Shown: positions 1 to 9,961, counted from the stretch's first letter. The stretch is DNA of 64,000 nucleotides from an uncultured Rubrobacteraceae bacterium (GCA_902806085.1 CADCVH010000073.1:1-64000); one strand, 5' to 3'. Notes: generated from the letters alone by a model not told the origin. Made by a program: numbers and translations.

Positions 1-959
1 CGGGCGCTGCCGAGCTGGTTGAGCTGGGTGTTCTCGAGCTTGAGGCCGAGCTCCTCGGTGATGACCTCGCCGCCGGTGAGGATCGCGATGTCCTCGAGCA
101 TCCTCTTGCGCCGGTCGCCGAAGCCGGGGGCCTTGACCGTCGCGGCGTTGAACGTCCCGCGCAGCTTGTTGACGATCAGGGTGGCCAGAGCCTCGCCCTC
201 GACGTCCTCGGAGACTATGAGGAGCGGGCGGTTGGACTGCATGACCTGGTTGAGGATCGGGAGCACGTCCTGGACATTGCCGATTTTCTGGTTGGCGATC
301 AGGACGAGCGGCTCGTCGAGGACGGCCTCCATGCGCTCCTGGTCGGTCACGAAGTACGGGGAGAGGTAGCCCTTGTCGAACTGCATCCCCTCGGTGAACT
401 CGAGGTCCATCCCGAAGGTCTGGCCCTCCTCGACGTTGACGACGCCGTCCTTGCCGACCTTATCGATGGCGTCGGCTATGACGTTGCCGATCTCGTCAGA
501 ACGGGCGGAAATAGCGCCGACCCGCGAGATCTCGTCCCGGCCGCTGATCTCCTGAGACTGGTTCTTGACGGCCTCAACAGCCGCGGCAACGGCCTTGTCG
601 ATGCCGGCCCGCAGGATCACCGGGTTCGCGCCGGCGGCCACGTTCTTGAGGCCCTCGCGTACGATGGTCTGCGCGAGCACCGTGGCCGTGGTCGTCCCGT
701 CGCCGGCTACGTCGTTGGTCTTGGTGGCGACTTCCTTGACGAGCTGGGCGCCCTGGTTCTCGAAGATGTCCTCGAGCTCGATCTCCCGGGCAATGGTTAC
801 GCCGTCGTTGGTGATCGTCGGCGAGCCGAACTTCTTGTCGAGCACCACGTACTGGCCCTTGGGACCGAGCGTGATCTTGACCGCCTCGGCGAGCTTGTTG
901 ACCCCCGCCTCGAGCGCCCGACGCGCCTCGGTATTGAACCTTAGCTCTTTGTGCGCCAC
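1..959 (-). CDS. groEL: 60 kDa chaperonin GroEL (3' part beyond window)
   Basis: Reverse translation from GTG at 959: [105 protein letters not shown] Shine-Dalgarno just upstream. Confidence 0.98.
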   Translation of the reverse strand, partial: MAHKELRFNTEARRALEAGVNKLAEAVKITLGPKGQYVVLDKKFGSPTITNDGVTIAREIELEDIFENQGAQLVKEVATKTNDVAGDGTTTATVLAQTIVREGLKNVAAGANPVILRAGIDKAVAAAVEAVKNQSQEISGRDEISRVGAISARSDEIGNVIADAIDKVGKDGVVNVEEGQTFGMDLEFTEGMQFDKGYLSPYFVTDQERMEAVLDEPLVLIANQKIGNVQDVLPILNQVMQSNRPLLIVSEDVEGEALATLIVNKLRGTFNAATVKAPGFGDRRKRMLEDIAILTGGEVITEELGLKLENTQLNQLGSA

Positions 960-1007
960 TGCCTACCTCCTCTGCTAGACTACGCAACACGCGATTTCTT
1001 CACGCGT

Positions 1008-1034
1008 TTGGCACTCTTATCCTCCGAGTGCCAG
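1008..1034 (-). promoter_or_regulatory. CIRCE operator (HrcA site) upstream of groEL
   Basis: TTGGCACTC-N9-GAGTGCCAG, near-perfect match to TTAGCACTC-N9-GAGTGCTAA. Confidence 0.93.
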
Positions 1035-1041
1035 CGGCGAA

Positions 1042-1070
1042 AGTATATTCCTGGCCGGGGTACAATTCAA
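1042..1070 (-). promoter_or_regulatory. Predicted groEL promoter
   Basis: Minus strand TTGAAT-N17-TATACT directly upstream of CIRCE. Confidence 0.7.
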
Positions 1071-1073
1071 TCC

Positions 1074-1319
1074 GTGGGCGTCTTCCGTACAGACAAGATA
1101 CCGGGCCTGAGCAGGATCCCGAAAGAGCTCGGCCGCGAGCAACGCGCCTGCGACCGTTGCGGCACCCGAACCCAGCACATCCTCTACCAGGTCCCCAAGA
1201 AGCTGGTCTTCGTCTACCTCAAGGACCACCCGAACAGCCTGCACGCGACCTGCGTGGGGTGCGCCACCAGCACGGTCCTCACCGGCGAGGAGCGCGAGAG
1301 GGTTCTCGGAGCACACTAA
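1074..1319 (+). CDS. Small zinc-ribbon protein
   Basis: VGVFRTDKIPGLSRIPKELGREQRACDRCGTRTQHILYQVPKKLVFVYLKDHPNSLHATCVGCATSTVLTGEERERVLGAH; two CxxC pairs; -10 TACAAT 7 nt before GTG. Confidence 0.75.
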   Translation: MGVFRTDKIPGLSRIPKELGREQRACDRCGTRTQHILYQVPKKLVFVYLKDHPNSLHATCVGCATSTVLTGEERERVLGAH

Positions 1320-1517
1320 ACCGCGAGCCTCTAACTCCCGGCGGTCGGCTACCGGCGAAGATCCCGGAACTCGGGACGAAAGTCGCGCGCGGCCTTGCTA
1401 GCAGGCTTCGCTTCGCGCCGGTCTCGGATCGGTCCCGCGCCGGCGGAACGCGGCGTCCGGGCGGTGGAGAGGCCCCGGTGTCTTCCCTGCGGGGTGTAAC
1501 GAGTGCGCGGAAGTCAT

Positions 1518-3029
1518 CTATCCGGTTTTGGAGGGCCGGGCGGTTCTTTCCGGAGGCTTGCTGGGCGTCGGTTCGCCCGTTTGGGCCTCGCTTCCGCCGG
1601 TTGGGGGGCCAGGCGCGGTTGCCGCGGCACCGTCGTATTGATCTTCCGCCGGTTCCAGCGGGCTGGGTTTGGAGGTGTTCCGGCCGGGGGCCGGCCGTTC
1701 CGGTTTTTCGGTGTCGGTTGCGACAGGGGGCTTCGGGGGTTCGGCGGGCTTGGGGGGGTTAGCGGGCTGCGGCCGGTTCGAGTTCTGGGGTTTGGCCGGG
1801 GTATTGGAGGGGTCCGCCTGGGGCTGTTCCTCGGGGCGGTCCGGCTTCTTTGCGGGCGGGTCCTGCTTGCGGGCCCGCCTTTCGACGGCGGGGTCCGGCT
1901 TCGGGTTCTCTTTGCGGGCGTCGCTTTGGGCGGGGCTCGGTTTGGGGTCGTTCGAGCCGGTGTCGAGGTCGGGGCTGATGCCCGGGTTGGCTGGTCCCTC
2001 GTCGGGGCCGGAGGGGATCGGCGGGGCGGGTCTTTGGGCCTCGCAGAAGCGGGCTTCGGAGTCGCCGGTGACGGCGCCGCCGTTCGCCTTGATCCACTCC
2101 AGGAGCGGGTAGGGGTTCATGGCGCCGGAGTCGGCTTGCTCCCTGGCGCCGCCCACGTCGTACCAGCCGAGGTGCAGGTGCGGCGGGAAGAGGCCGCGCG
2201 TGGCCGGCGGGCCCTGGCCGGTGTCCCCGGCGTAGCCGACCACCTGCCCGGCCTGGACCCTGGAGCCGATGGGCAACGCGCTCTCCTTCTCCAGGTGCGC
2301 GTAGTAGAAAAGGTCGCCCTGTTTTATGGGGCCTATCGAGTAGTCGGCCCGGACCATCACCGTGTAGCCGCCCAGGGTGTTCCACCCGTCGGCGTCGGAC
2401 CCGGCGACAGGGACCACGGTGCCGTCGGTGATGGCGTACTCGGGGACGCCGGACGGGGTCATGAGGTCCGTCCCTTCGTGCCCGCCCTGCGTGCGCGGCG
2501 CCCCCCAGGTGTCTTCGTAAGAGTAGTAGAAGCGCTTCTCCAGGGGGAACACGACCCTGCCGCCCTCAGGCGCGTCTTCGAGGTTCCCGCACACCGGCCC
2601 GGCGGCCGGCGCGGCGCCCGGATCCGGAGGACGGTAGAAGACCGGCGGCGCGGCCTCGGGGGCCTTCGGCCCTCCGTCCACCGGTACTTCGTCCACCGGT
2701 ACTTCGTCCACCGGTACTTCTTGCGCGCGCACGGCGTCGTGTCTTTCCGCCTCGGCGGGGACCGGGGGGAGGCGGGGCTCGGCGATGTTCGGGCCGACGT
2801 CCGGCCGCCCCGTGCTGCCCCGGATGTCTTCTAGGGAGGAGATCACGTCCTCCGTAAAACGCGTGACCTGCGGGGTTTCGCGCTTGCCGGCTGGAGGTTT
2901 CGGGGCTTCGGGCTCCCGCGCGGTCAGGGAGCTGGCCTCCGCGTTCGGGCCGCCCACCCGCGCGAGGGACACCAGGATCGTCAGGACGAAGAGCAGGTAG
3001 GCGAGCCTCATCCAGCCGAACCGCGGCAC
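1518..3029 (-). CDS. M23-family peptidase with Pro/Lys-rich C-terminal tail
   Basis: N-terminal signal/TM segment; GGHEGTDLMTPSGVPEYAITDGTV and HLHLGWYD LytM motifs. Confidence 0.85.
   Translation of the reverse strand: MPRFGWMRLAYLLFVLTILVSLARVGGPNAEASSLTAREPEAPKPPAGKRETPQVTRFTEDVISSLEDIRGSTGRPDVGPNIAEPRLPPVPAEAERHDAVRAQEVPVDEVPVDEVPVDGGPKAPEAAPPVFYRPPDPGAAPAAGPVCGNLEDAPEGGRVVFPLEKRFYYSYEDTWGAPRTQGGHEGTDLMTPSGVPEYAITDGTVVPVAGSDADGWNTLGGYTVMVRADYSIGPIKQGDLFYYAHLEKESALPIGSRVQAGQVVGYAGDTGQGPPATRGLFPPHLHLGWYDVGGAREQADSGAMNPYPLLEWIKANGGAVTGDSEARFCEAQRPAPPIPSGPDEGPANPGISPDLDTGSNDPKPSPAQSDARKENPKPDPAVERRARKQDPPAKKPDRPEEQPQADPSNTPAKPQNSNRPQPANPPKPAEPPKPPVATDTEKPERPAPGRNTSKPSPLEPAEDQYDGAAATAPGPPTGGSEAQTGEPTPSKPPERTARPSKTG
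2676..2720. repeat. 3 x 15-bp perfect tandem repeat (GTCCACCGGTACTTC), encodes VPVDE x3
   Basis: Direct reading. Confidence 0.97.
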
Positions 3030-3122
3030 CCGTCACCCCCTTCCCGGCGATCCTCCAACAGACGCGCCCACTCTCACAGATCGGCCAACGGCCGTCAAGG
3101 GTTCGAGCCCCGGGCCGACGCC

Positions 3123-4109
3123 CTACACGCTGCGGGCGTTGAGCGCCAGGTAGTCCGGGAAGGGAACGGCCGGCGAGAGCGGGACGGCCGCCCCGATCAT
3201 GGCCGCGTTATCGGTACACAGCCCGGGGGGCGGGATGACGAGGCGAAGCCCGCGAAGGCCGCACTCCTCTTCCAGGGTGCGGCGCAGGAGCCCGTTGGCG
3301 GCCACACCCCCGGCGACCACGACCGCCGGGGCGTCGTGCGCCTCGGCGGCGCGCAGGAGCTTGCGGGAAAGGGCCTCGACCACGGCCGCCTCGTAGCCGG
3401 CGGCCAGGTGCGGCAGCTCTTCGCGCGCCCCGGCTTCGTCCAGCGCTTTCAGCTTGTAGAGCAGGCTCGTCTTCAGGCCGGAGAAGCTGAAGTCCAGGTT
3501 GTTCTTGTCCCTGAGGCCGACGGGGAAGTCGTACCGGGCCGGGTCCCCATTCTGGGCGGCGCGCGAGATCTCCGGTCCTCCGGGGAAGCCGAGCCCTAGC
3601 ATCCGGGCGCCCTTGTCCAGGGCCTCGCCCGCCGCGTCGTCCAGCGTCTCACCGAGCAGGCGCATGCCGTCGGTACCTACCCAATAGAGGGCGGTGTGAC
3701 CGCCCGAGGCGATCAGGGCGACGAAGGGCGGTTCCAGGTCCGGCCGGGCGAGGTAGGCCGCGGCGACGTGACCCTCCAGGTGGTCAACCGGGACGAGCGG
3801 CAGCCGGCGGGCGTAGGCCAGGCCCTTCGCGGCCGAGACGCCGACGAGGAGCGCCCCGATAAGGCCCGGCCTCACCGTCACCGCCACGCTCGTGACGTCG
3901 TCGAGGTCCACGTCCGCGTCGGCCAAAGCCCTTTCGACCACGCCGTCCAGGCGTTCGAGGTGGGCGCGGGAGGCCACCTCGGGGACGACGCCGCCGTAGC
4001 GGGCGTGCTCGGTCTGGGTGTGGACGACGTTCGAGAGGGCCCTCCGGCCGTCGGGTGCTAGGACCGCGGCGCAGGTGTCGTCGCAGGAGGTCTCTATGGC
4101 GAGGATCAT
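3123..4109 (-). CDS. tsaD: tRNA N6-adenosine threonylcarbamoyltransferase TsaD
   Basis: MILAIETSCDDTCAAV..., HxxxH motif region, SGGHTALYWV. Confidence 0.97.
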   Translation of the reverse strand: MILAIETSCDDTCAAVLAPDGRRALSNVVHTQTEHARYGGVVPEVASRAHLERLDGVVERALADADVDLDDVTSVAVTVRPGLIGALLVGVSAAKGLAYARRLPLVPVDHLEGHVAAAYLARPDLEPPFVALIASGGHTALYWVGTDGMRLLGETLDDAAGEALDKGARMLGLGFPGGPEISRAAQNGDPARYDFPVGLRDKNNLDFSFSGLKTSLLYKLKALDEAGAREELPHLAAGYEAAVVEALSRKLLRAAEAHDAPAVVVAGGVAANGLLRRTLEEECGLRGLRLVIPPPGLCTDNAAMIGAAVPLSPAVPFPDYLALNARSV

Positions 4110-4403
4110 GCCAGGGGTTATAGCACCCGACGGCCGGCCGCCGCCGCGGCCTCTACGCGGCCGGATCTACGGCCCCGTTCGCGAGAAATTTTGTTCCGCA
4201 ACAGAATCGATACACGAACGTCACCCGGCCTTAACGCGGCGGCCCGATAATGCGGAAGAACCTCCGGCGAAGCAGAGATCCCCCTCCGCTTGCACAACAC
4301 GCCGGGGGTTTCTCTCTGCCCGCGGCGGGGCGGTGGCTCCCGCGAACCCGGTGGTGTGAAGGCCGTTGCCGGGCCCGACGAACCGGGGCGCTATACTCCT
4401 TGC

Positions 4404-4676
4404 ATGCGGACCTACTCGCTCTTGTTTGCCCTGATCTCGCTGGTCATGCTGGTGATGTTCTCCATCTACGTGTTTCGTGGGCCGGTGGACCCCCTGATCG
4501 CAGCCGGCCTCTTCGCCTCTTTTCTCGCCTGCGCGGTCCCGGCCCTGCTCTTGCTGAAGCCTTTCGACCCGCCGGAGGAGTTGCGCCGCCGCGAGGAGGC
4601 CCGCCGGGAGCGGGTGGCCCGGCGCGGGTTTACCGACCGCCCCCGGAAGGACCCTCCGAAAGGTCGAGGGTCATGA
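4404..4676 (+). CDS. Small two-TM membrane protein
   Basis: MRTYSLLFALISLVMLVMFSIYVFRGPVDPLIAAGLFASFLACAVPALLLLKPFDPPEEL...; -10 TATACT 6 nt before ATG. Confidence 0.7.
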   Translation: MRTYSLLFALISLVMLVMFSIYVFRGPVDPLIAAGLFASFLACAVPALLLLKPFDPPEELRRREEARRERVARRGFTDRPRKDPPKGRGS

Positions 4677-5112
4677 GCACCGCGTCCTCGTCCCCGTAGT
4701 AGCGGGGCCTGCGGCCGGTCTCCCGGAAGCCTAGCGACGCGTAGAGCCTGCGGGCCGTCCGGTTGGAGGGCCGGACCTCCAGGTGGACGAGGCGGGCGTC
4801 GGGGTAGGCGGCCAGGGTGGCCCAGATCAGGGCGCGGGCGTGGCCGCGGCGCCGGTGCTCGGGGAGGACGGCGATGGTCGTGATGTGCATCTCGTCGAGC
4901 ACGCTGCGGACGCCTATCTGCCCGATCACCTCGTCCCCCTGCTCGAGGGCGAGGTAGAGGCCGAACGGGCTCGTAAGCTCGTCGCGCCAGATCCTCTCGC
5001 CCCAAGGCTTGGGCAACGAGCGCCTGTCCACCTCCATGGCCGCCGGGAGGTCCGAAAGCGTCATCCGGCGCAGGAACGGCCCCGTCTCGGCCTCCCTCAC
5101 GACCGCCCCCAC
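4630..5112 (-). CDS. rimI: Ribosomal-protein-alanine N-acetyltransferase RimI
   Basis: GNAT fold; IAVLPEHRRRGHARALIWA, NRTARRLYASLGFRETGRRPRYY; tsa cluster context. Confidence 0.92.
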   Translation of the reverse strand: MGAVVREAETGPFLRRMTLSDLPAAMEVDRRSLPKPWGERIWRDELTSPFGLYLALEQGDEVIGQIGVRSVLDEMHITTIAVLPEHRRRGHARALIWATLAAYPDARLVHLEVRPSNRTARRLYASLGFRETGRRPRYYGDEDAVLMTLDLSEGPSGGGR

Positions 5113-5774
5113 GGGTTCAGGTCGCGGCGGACCTCGGCGTCCGGCTCGCGGACGTAGATGGGGACCAAGTCATCGGCGCCCACCGGGGAGAGGTCGGCCG
5201 AGATCACGTGCCCCACCGCCGAGACCCGGTGCAGCGGCGAGCCGTCCGGGGGGATAGGGCCAAGGCCTTCGAGCGCCCCCCTGTAGCGCACCGCGCCGTC
5301 ACCCACGACGAGCGGGTTTCCCTCCGTCGAGAGCCCTTCGGGCGCCATACAAGAGATGCCGGTCGTGGAACCGTCCGCCGAAAACCTCCGGGCGAAGACC
5401 TGCCCCCTCCTGGCGTCGATGACGGCGAGGACGTCCGCGCGGCACGAGAGCGCGGGGGCGGCGAGGGCGTCCAGGGTGGGGTTTTTGGCGAGGGCAGCAC
5501 CCGTGCCGAAGGCGAGGGCGCGGGCGGTGGCCGCCGCGATGCGGATGCCGGTGAAGGTGCCGGGGCCGACCCCGCAGAGCACGCGCCCGACGGAGGAGAG
5601 CTCCTCGCCCGCGAAGCCCAGGGCGGCGTGGACGGCGGGGAGCAGGGCTTCGGAGGCGCCGCCGGACGGGCCGCCGGAGGAGACGGAGATCTCGGCGAGG
5701 ACTTCCCGGTCCTCCATCCTGGCGACGGCGACCGTGGTGACGGGGGTGGAGGCGTCGAGCGCCAGGATCAGCAC
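5097..5774 (-). CDS. tsaB: tRNA threonylcarbamoyladenosine biosynthesis protein TsaB
   Basis: VLILALDASTPVTTVAV..., GVGPGTFTGIRI. Confidence 0.95.
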   Translation of the reverse strand: MLILALDASTPVTTVAVARMEDREVLAEISVSSGGPSGGASEALLPAVHAALGFAGEELSSVGRVLCGVGPGTFTGIRIAAATARALAFGTGAALAKNPTLDALAAPALSCRADVLAVIDARRGQVFARRFSADGSTTGISCMAPEGLSTEGNPLVVGDGAVRYRGALEGLGPIPPDGSPLHRVSAVGHVISADLSPVGADDLVPIYVREPDAEVRRDLNPWGRS

Positions 5775-6213
5775 AGCCGCCCCGCGACGGGACCCGTGAT
5801 GGTTACGCGGCGGGTCTCCGGGCTCTCGTGGTCGAGGCGGACGACCGTCGGGTCCTTCAGGGCGTCGAGCGCGGGCTCGGCCCACTCTATGAACGTCACG
5901 GCGTCCGCCCCGAGGTAGTCGTCCACCTCCAGGACGTCCGGCGCCTCGATGCCCTCGAGCCGGTAGAGGTCCAGGTGGTTGACCGTCACCGGACGCCCGT
6001 CCAACTTCCCCTCGTAGCCGCGGGCGAACTGGTAGGTCGGGCTCGTGACCCGCCCCCCGACGCCCAGGGCGGGGGCGGCGGCCCGGACGAAGGTCGTCTT
6101 GCCGGCGCCGACGGGCCCGGAGAGGACTACCACGTCGCCGGGGACGAGCGCGCCGGCCACGCGGGCGGCAAGGTCCCCGAGGGCGGCCTCGTCGAGGACT
6201 CCGAGATCCACGG
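5768..6213 (-). CDS. tsaE: tRNA threonylcarbamoyladenosine biosynthesis ATPase TsaE
   Basis: LSGPVGAGKTTFVRAAAPALG (Walker A), VTSPTYQFA, VNHLDLYRL, FIEWAE. Confidence 0.95.
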
Positions 6214-6228
6214 CGGGGCCTCCGGTAC

Positions 6229-6855
6229 CTACCAGAGCCCCGGCTGGAGAGGTTCGGGCTCCTCGGAGCGGGTGACGTTCAGGGTCTCGTAGGTGGAGGG
6301 GCGCTCGGCCGCGAGAAGCTCCGGCAGCCGGGAGAAGTCCGACAAGAGGAGCGCCCGGTCGGCCGGGGTGTAGAGCGCCCGCGAGAGGGAGAGCGTCGGG
6401 AAGACGTAGCGGCCGTCCAGGGGAATGGCCCGGCCCCGGATGCGGGCGGCGGACTCCTTTCTCCCGGTGAGCACCCGGCTCGCCAGGTCCCCCATCGCCA
6501 CGACCACGAGCGGGTCCACGGCGGCGAGCTGGGAGAGGAGGTAGGGCCGGCAGGAGCTTATCTCCGCCGGCTTCGGCGGCCTCGGGGGCGACCCCGGCGG
6601 GCGGCATTTGACCAGCGTGGTCAGGTAGGCCCCATCCCGACCGACCCCCACAGAGTCGAGCAGCCGGTCGAGGAGCATCCCCGAGGCGCCCATAAAAGGC
6701 TTGCCCTGCGCGTCCTCGTTAAAGCCGGGCGCCTCGCCGACGACGAAGAGGCCAGCGTTTAACGGCCCCTCGCCGAAGACGACCCGCGTCCTGGACTGGC
6801 TCAGGCCGCACTTCGTGCAACCCAGCGCCTCCTTCTGGGCCTCCGCGAACTCCAA
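6229..6855 (-). CDS. Family 4 (Fe-S) uracil-DNA glycosylase
   Basis: CTKCGLSQSRTRVVFGEGPLNAGLFVVGEAPGFNEDAQGKPFMGASGMLLDRLL. Confidence 0.95.
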   Translation of the reverse strand: MEFAEAQKEALGCTKCGLSQSRTRVVFGEGPLNAGLFVVGEAPGFNEDAQGKPFMGASGMLLDRLLDSVGVGRDGAYLTTLVKCRPPGSPPRPPKPAEISSCRPYLLSQLAAVDPLVVVAMGDLASRVLTGRKESAARIRGRAIPLDGRYVFPTLSLSRALYTPADRALLLSDFSRLPELLAAERPSTYETLNVTRSEEPEPLQPGLW

Positions 6856-6858
6856 GCC

Positions 6859-7059
6859 CTAGAACTCGTCGCTCTCCGGCAAGACGGCGCCAAGGATGAT
6901 GTAGACGACGAGCACCGGGATGAGGCTGAAGCCCGGGATCGCGATCGCGAGCACGGCCGTCACCAGCCGCACGACGTTCGGGTTCCACCCCTGGGCGCGG
7001 GCCAGCCCGCCGCACACGCCGAGCAACCAGCGGTCCCTCTTTGCCCTTTGGAAACGCAA
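6859..7059 (-). CDS. PspC domain protein
   Basis: RDRWLLGVCGGLARAQGWNPNVVRLV + hydrophobic tail; TTG start with GGAGG. Confidence 0.85.
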   Translation of the reverse strand: MRFQRAKRDRWLLGVCGGLARAQGWNPNVVRLVTAVLAIAIPGFSLIPVLVVYIILGAVLPESDEF

Positions 7060-7242
7060 TACGATTACCTCCCCCGGCCCCCGCGGGGCCGCCTTCGTGT
7101 GCCCGAATTTTACAGCACGCCGCCGTTGGCGGCTGTCGGCGCGCCGGCTTCGCCACCCTTTCGGCGCGCTCCGGCTACGCCTCCGCTTTCGGCACGGCGC
7201 CCCGCGCCTCTCGGGACCCGGACTCCGGCGGCTTTCAGCCCG

Positions 7243-8028
7243 TCAGGCCTTGCTCTGTTGCAGCAGGGATCTGGCGTGGGTTAGCGCCGCCTTGTTTGCG
7301 GACTTGGGGTGCAGGCCGCGGGCCGTCAGGAGGCGGGCGTGGCTTGCGGTGTGGCCGACGTCCGCGGGGGAGCCGGAGGGGAGGCTTGCGGCGAGCGCCC
7401 CGTAGTCGGGTTCGGGGTACGGGCCGAGTCGGCGGCTGGTTTGCAGGAAGCCGGCGCAGAGGTTTTCGTGGCGCTCGACGTGTTCGGGCTTGAGGCTCGG
7501 GCCCTGGGCGGCGAGGCGGTCGGCGAGGCTCAGGACGGCGAGCTCTTCGCCGAAAGGGCCGGCGGCGTTGGCCAGGCGTTCGGGGGGGTGGTCGGTGCGT
7601 TCGTTTTGCATGAAGCCGATCTTGAGGTGCAGGGCGGTGAGGGTCGCCGCGAGGTCCGTCTCCTTTGCGGGGAGGTTCAGGCGCCGGCACACCCGCCGGA
7701 CGAGGGCCGCGCCCAAGGAGTCGTGGGCGACGAAGAGGACGCGGCCTTCGAGCTCGCCCCTGGTTACGGGCTTGGCCACGTCGTGCAGCAGGGCGGCCAG
7801 GCGCAGGCCGTCCACCCGGTCATCCGGTACGCGGGCGCCGAGGCGGCCCCCGGCGAGCTCGCGCTCTACGCGCCGGATCACCTCCAGGACGTGGTCGAGG
7901 GTGTCCAGGTGGTGGTAGGGGCTGCCCTCGAGGCCGCGGGCCAGGGAGAGTTCGGGGACCCGGTCCAGAAGCTCGGTGGGGTCCGCCGGGGGTTCGAGCG
8001 CGTAGAAGAGGGCCTCTCGGGTGCGCAA
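7243..8028 (-). CDS. HD domain protein (tRNA nucleotidyltransferase-like HD region)
   Basis: HHLDTLDHVLEVI... LRLAALLHDVAKP HD signature. Confidence 0.75.
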   Translation of the reverse strand: MRTREALFYALEPPADPTELLDRVPELSLARGLEGSPYHHLDTLDHVLEVIRRVERELAGGRLGARVPDDRVDGLRLAALLHDVAKPVTRGELEGRVLFVAHDSLGAALVRRVCRRLNLPAKETDLAATLTALHLKIGFMQNERTDHPPERLANAAGPFGEELAVLSLADRLAAQGPSLKPEHVERHENLCAGFLQTSRRLGPYPEPDYGALAASLPSGSPADVGHTASHARLLTARGLHPKSANKAALTHARSLLQQSKA

Positions 8029-8030
8029 CG

Positions 8031-8375
8031 CTACCGCTTGCGGCGGTTCTTCCGGCGGCTCGTGTTCGGGTTCGGGCGGCCCTTGAGCGCGCTCGAGACC
8101 TCCGGGTCGCCTTCGGGGCGGGCGGGTTTGGCCGACTGGTTCTTTTTGGCCTGCTCGATGCGCCGGTTTTTGTTGCGCTCGACGAAGGCGTAGACGAACG
8201 TGAAGACGAAGAAGAAGACCACGGCGTTTATGAGGAGGCCCGTGATCTCGGCGCGGTCGCCCAGGCCGAAGGTCTGTGGGAAGGCGACGCCCAGGACGTA
8301 GAACAGGGCGATGTAGATACCGATAACGATCGCCGACCGGCGGGCGGCGGCTCTCCAGTTAAGGCCCTCGAACAT
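8031..8375 (-). CDS. Conserved hypothetical membrane protein
   Basis: Predicted TM segments, basic tail; tightly packed between neighbours. Confidence 0.6.
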   Translation of the reverse strand: MFEGLNWRAAARRSAIVIGIYIALFYVLGVAFPQTFGLGDRAEITGLLINAVVFFFVFTFVYAFVERNKNRRIEQAKKNQSAKPARPEGDPEVSSALKGRPNPNTSRRKNRRKR

Positions 8376-9468
8376 CCGTGTAGCTCCTCTCGACGCGCCG
8401 GGGGTTGATCCCGGTCGTTATCTCGTAGTTTATCGTGCCGCCAAGCCGCCCGAGCTCCTCCGCCGCCACTTTTTCGCCGTCCTGCTCCCCGACGAGCACC
8501 ACCTCGTCCCCGGCCGCCACCTCACCGTCCACCTCAAAGACGCAGGCGTCCATCGTAACCCGCCCGAGAAGCGGCCTCCTCCTGCCCCGGATCAAGGCGT
8601 AAGCCCTCCCCGAGAGGGACCGCCTGTACCCCTCCGCGTACCCGACCGGCACCGTCGCGGCGTACGTCGCCTCTTCGGCCCGAAAGGTCAGCCCGTAGGA
8701 TACCCCCTCCCCCGGCAGGAGCCGTCGCACGTCGGCGACGTAGCTCCTGAGGGACATGGCGGGCCGCAGTCCCTCATCGGCCGGGTCCCCCACGTCCCCT
8801 CCCGGGTGCAGGCCGTAGACCGCGATGCCGGGCCTGACGCAATCGTGGTGGGACCCCGGGTGCCACAGAAGGGCCGCGGAGTTCGCCGCGTGGACGAGCA
8901 CGCCGCCCAAGGGCTGGTCGGCGAGCACGGCGTCGAAGCGTTCCCCCTGCAGCCTCGTCGCCTCCCGGTCGGAGTCCGCCGAGGCGAAGTGGGTGTAGAT
9001 GCCGGCAAGTTGGGCGCCCAGGATGCCGCGGGCCTCCCCCACCTCAGAAGGCCCCACGCCCCAGCGGTTCATGCCCGTGTTGACCTTCAGGTGCGCCCCC
9101 AAACCGGGCACGGAGGAGATGCGCCTCGCGCTCTGGACGGAGTGCGCCGTCACGGCGAGGCGGTTCCGGTGGGCGAGCAGGAGCTTTTGCGGGAGGAGGT
9201 CGGTGAAGACCAGGATCGGGGCCGTTATCCCGGCGTCCCGCAGCTCCGCGCCCTCTTCGGCCGTTACGACGGCCAGGGAGTCTGCGCCCCCTTCGATGGC
9301 GGCCCGGGCGACGGGGACGGAGCCGTGGCCGTAGGCGTCCGCTTTTACGACGGCCATGAGCCGGGCGTCATCTGCGCGGCGTTTGAGGGCGCGGACGTTG
9401 TGGCGGACGGCGCCGAGGTCTATCTCCGCCCGGGTGCGGCCCTCGGTGGTGGGGGGGGCGGTCTCCAA
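8359..9468 (-). CDS. alr: Alanine racemase
   Basis: VVKADAYGHGSVPVARAAIEGGADSLAVVTAEEG PLP site; VTMDACVFEV. Confidence 0.97.
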   Translation of the reverse strand: METAPPTTEGRTRAEIDLGAVRHNVRALKRRADDARLMAVVKADAYGHGSVPVARAAIEGGADSLAVVTAEEGAELRDAGITAPILVFTDLLPQKLLLAHRNRLAVTAHSVQSARRISSVPGLGAHLKVNTGMNRWGVGPSEVGEARGILGAQLAGIYTHFASADSDREATRLQGERFDAVLADQPLGGVLVHAANSAALLWHPGSHHDCVRPGIAVYGLHPGGDVGDPADEGLRPAMSLRSYVADVRRLLPGEGVSYGLTFRAEEATYAATVPVGYAEGYRRSLSGRAYALIRGRRRPLLGRVTMDACVFEVDGEVAAGDEVVLVGEQDGEKVAAEELGRLGGTINYEITTGINPRRVERSYTDVRGP

Positions 9469-9481
9469 GGGGCCCCCCGCG

Positions 9482-9961
9482 TTACCGGCGGGGGTTGAGG
9501 ACGTGGAGGGTCAGGATGTCCATGCGGGTGACGACGCCGCGGAGGGTGTCGTCGTCGGTGACGGGCAGGATCTTGACCCTGTTCTCGGCCATGATGGTGG
9601 CGGCTTCGGCGAGGGTGGCGTCCGGGGAGATAGTCCTGACGTCCCTCGTCATCACCTGGTCCACCGTGACGCCGGCGCTCTTCAGCGCCTCCTGGCGGTA
9701 CTCGTCCCAGTTGCCGAGCGGGATCATGCCGCCCAGGATGTCCAGAAAGCCGGGGGACTTGATGTCCGCGTCGCGGAAGATCAGATCCCCCTCGGTCACG
9801 ATGCCGACGAGCCTGTCGCCCTCCACGACGGGCGTGCCCGAGATGCCGGACTCGGCGAAGGCCTTGATGGCGCCCTCCACGGTCTCGTCCGGCCCGAGGG
9901 TGGGCCATTCCTCGTGCGCTATGTCCGAGACCTTTAGCTCCCGTATGTCCTGCTGTTCCAT
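9482..9961 (-). CDS. CBS-domain pair protein
   Basis: Two CBS units: ISGTPVVEGDRLVGIVTEGDLI, ILPVTDDDTLRGVVTRMDIL. Confidence 0.9.
   Translation of the reverse strand: MEQQDIRELKVSDIAHEEWPTLGPDETVEGAIKAFAESGISGTPVVEGDRLVGIVTEGDLIFRDADIKSPGFLDILGGMIPLGNWDEYRQEALKSAGVTVDQVMTRDVRTISPDATLAEAATIMAENRVKILPVTDDDTLRGVVTRMDILTLHVLNPRR

Noticed and set aside
1503-2834. 443-aa plus ORF, Gly/Arg-rich
   Set aside because: Antisense to the Pro-rich tail of the M23 peptidase
3095-3120. tRNA T-arm-like GGGTTCGAGCCC
   Set aside because: No matching acceptor 5' strand or anticodon arm upstream
3030-3122. Possible c-di-AMP (ydaO) riboswitch before the M23 peptidase
   Set aside because: Only loose resemblance to the consensus; cannot be supported without a covariance-model search
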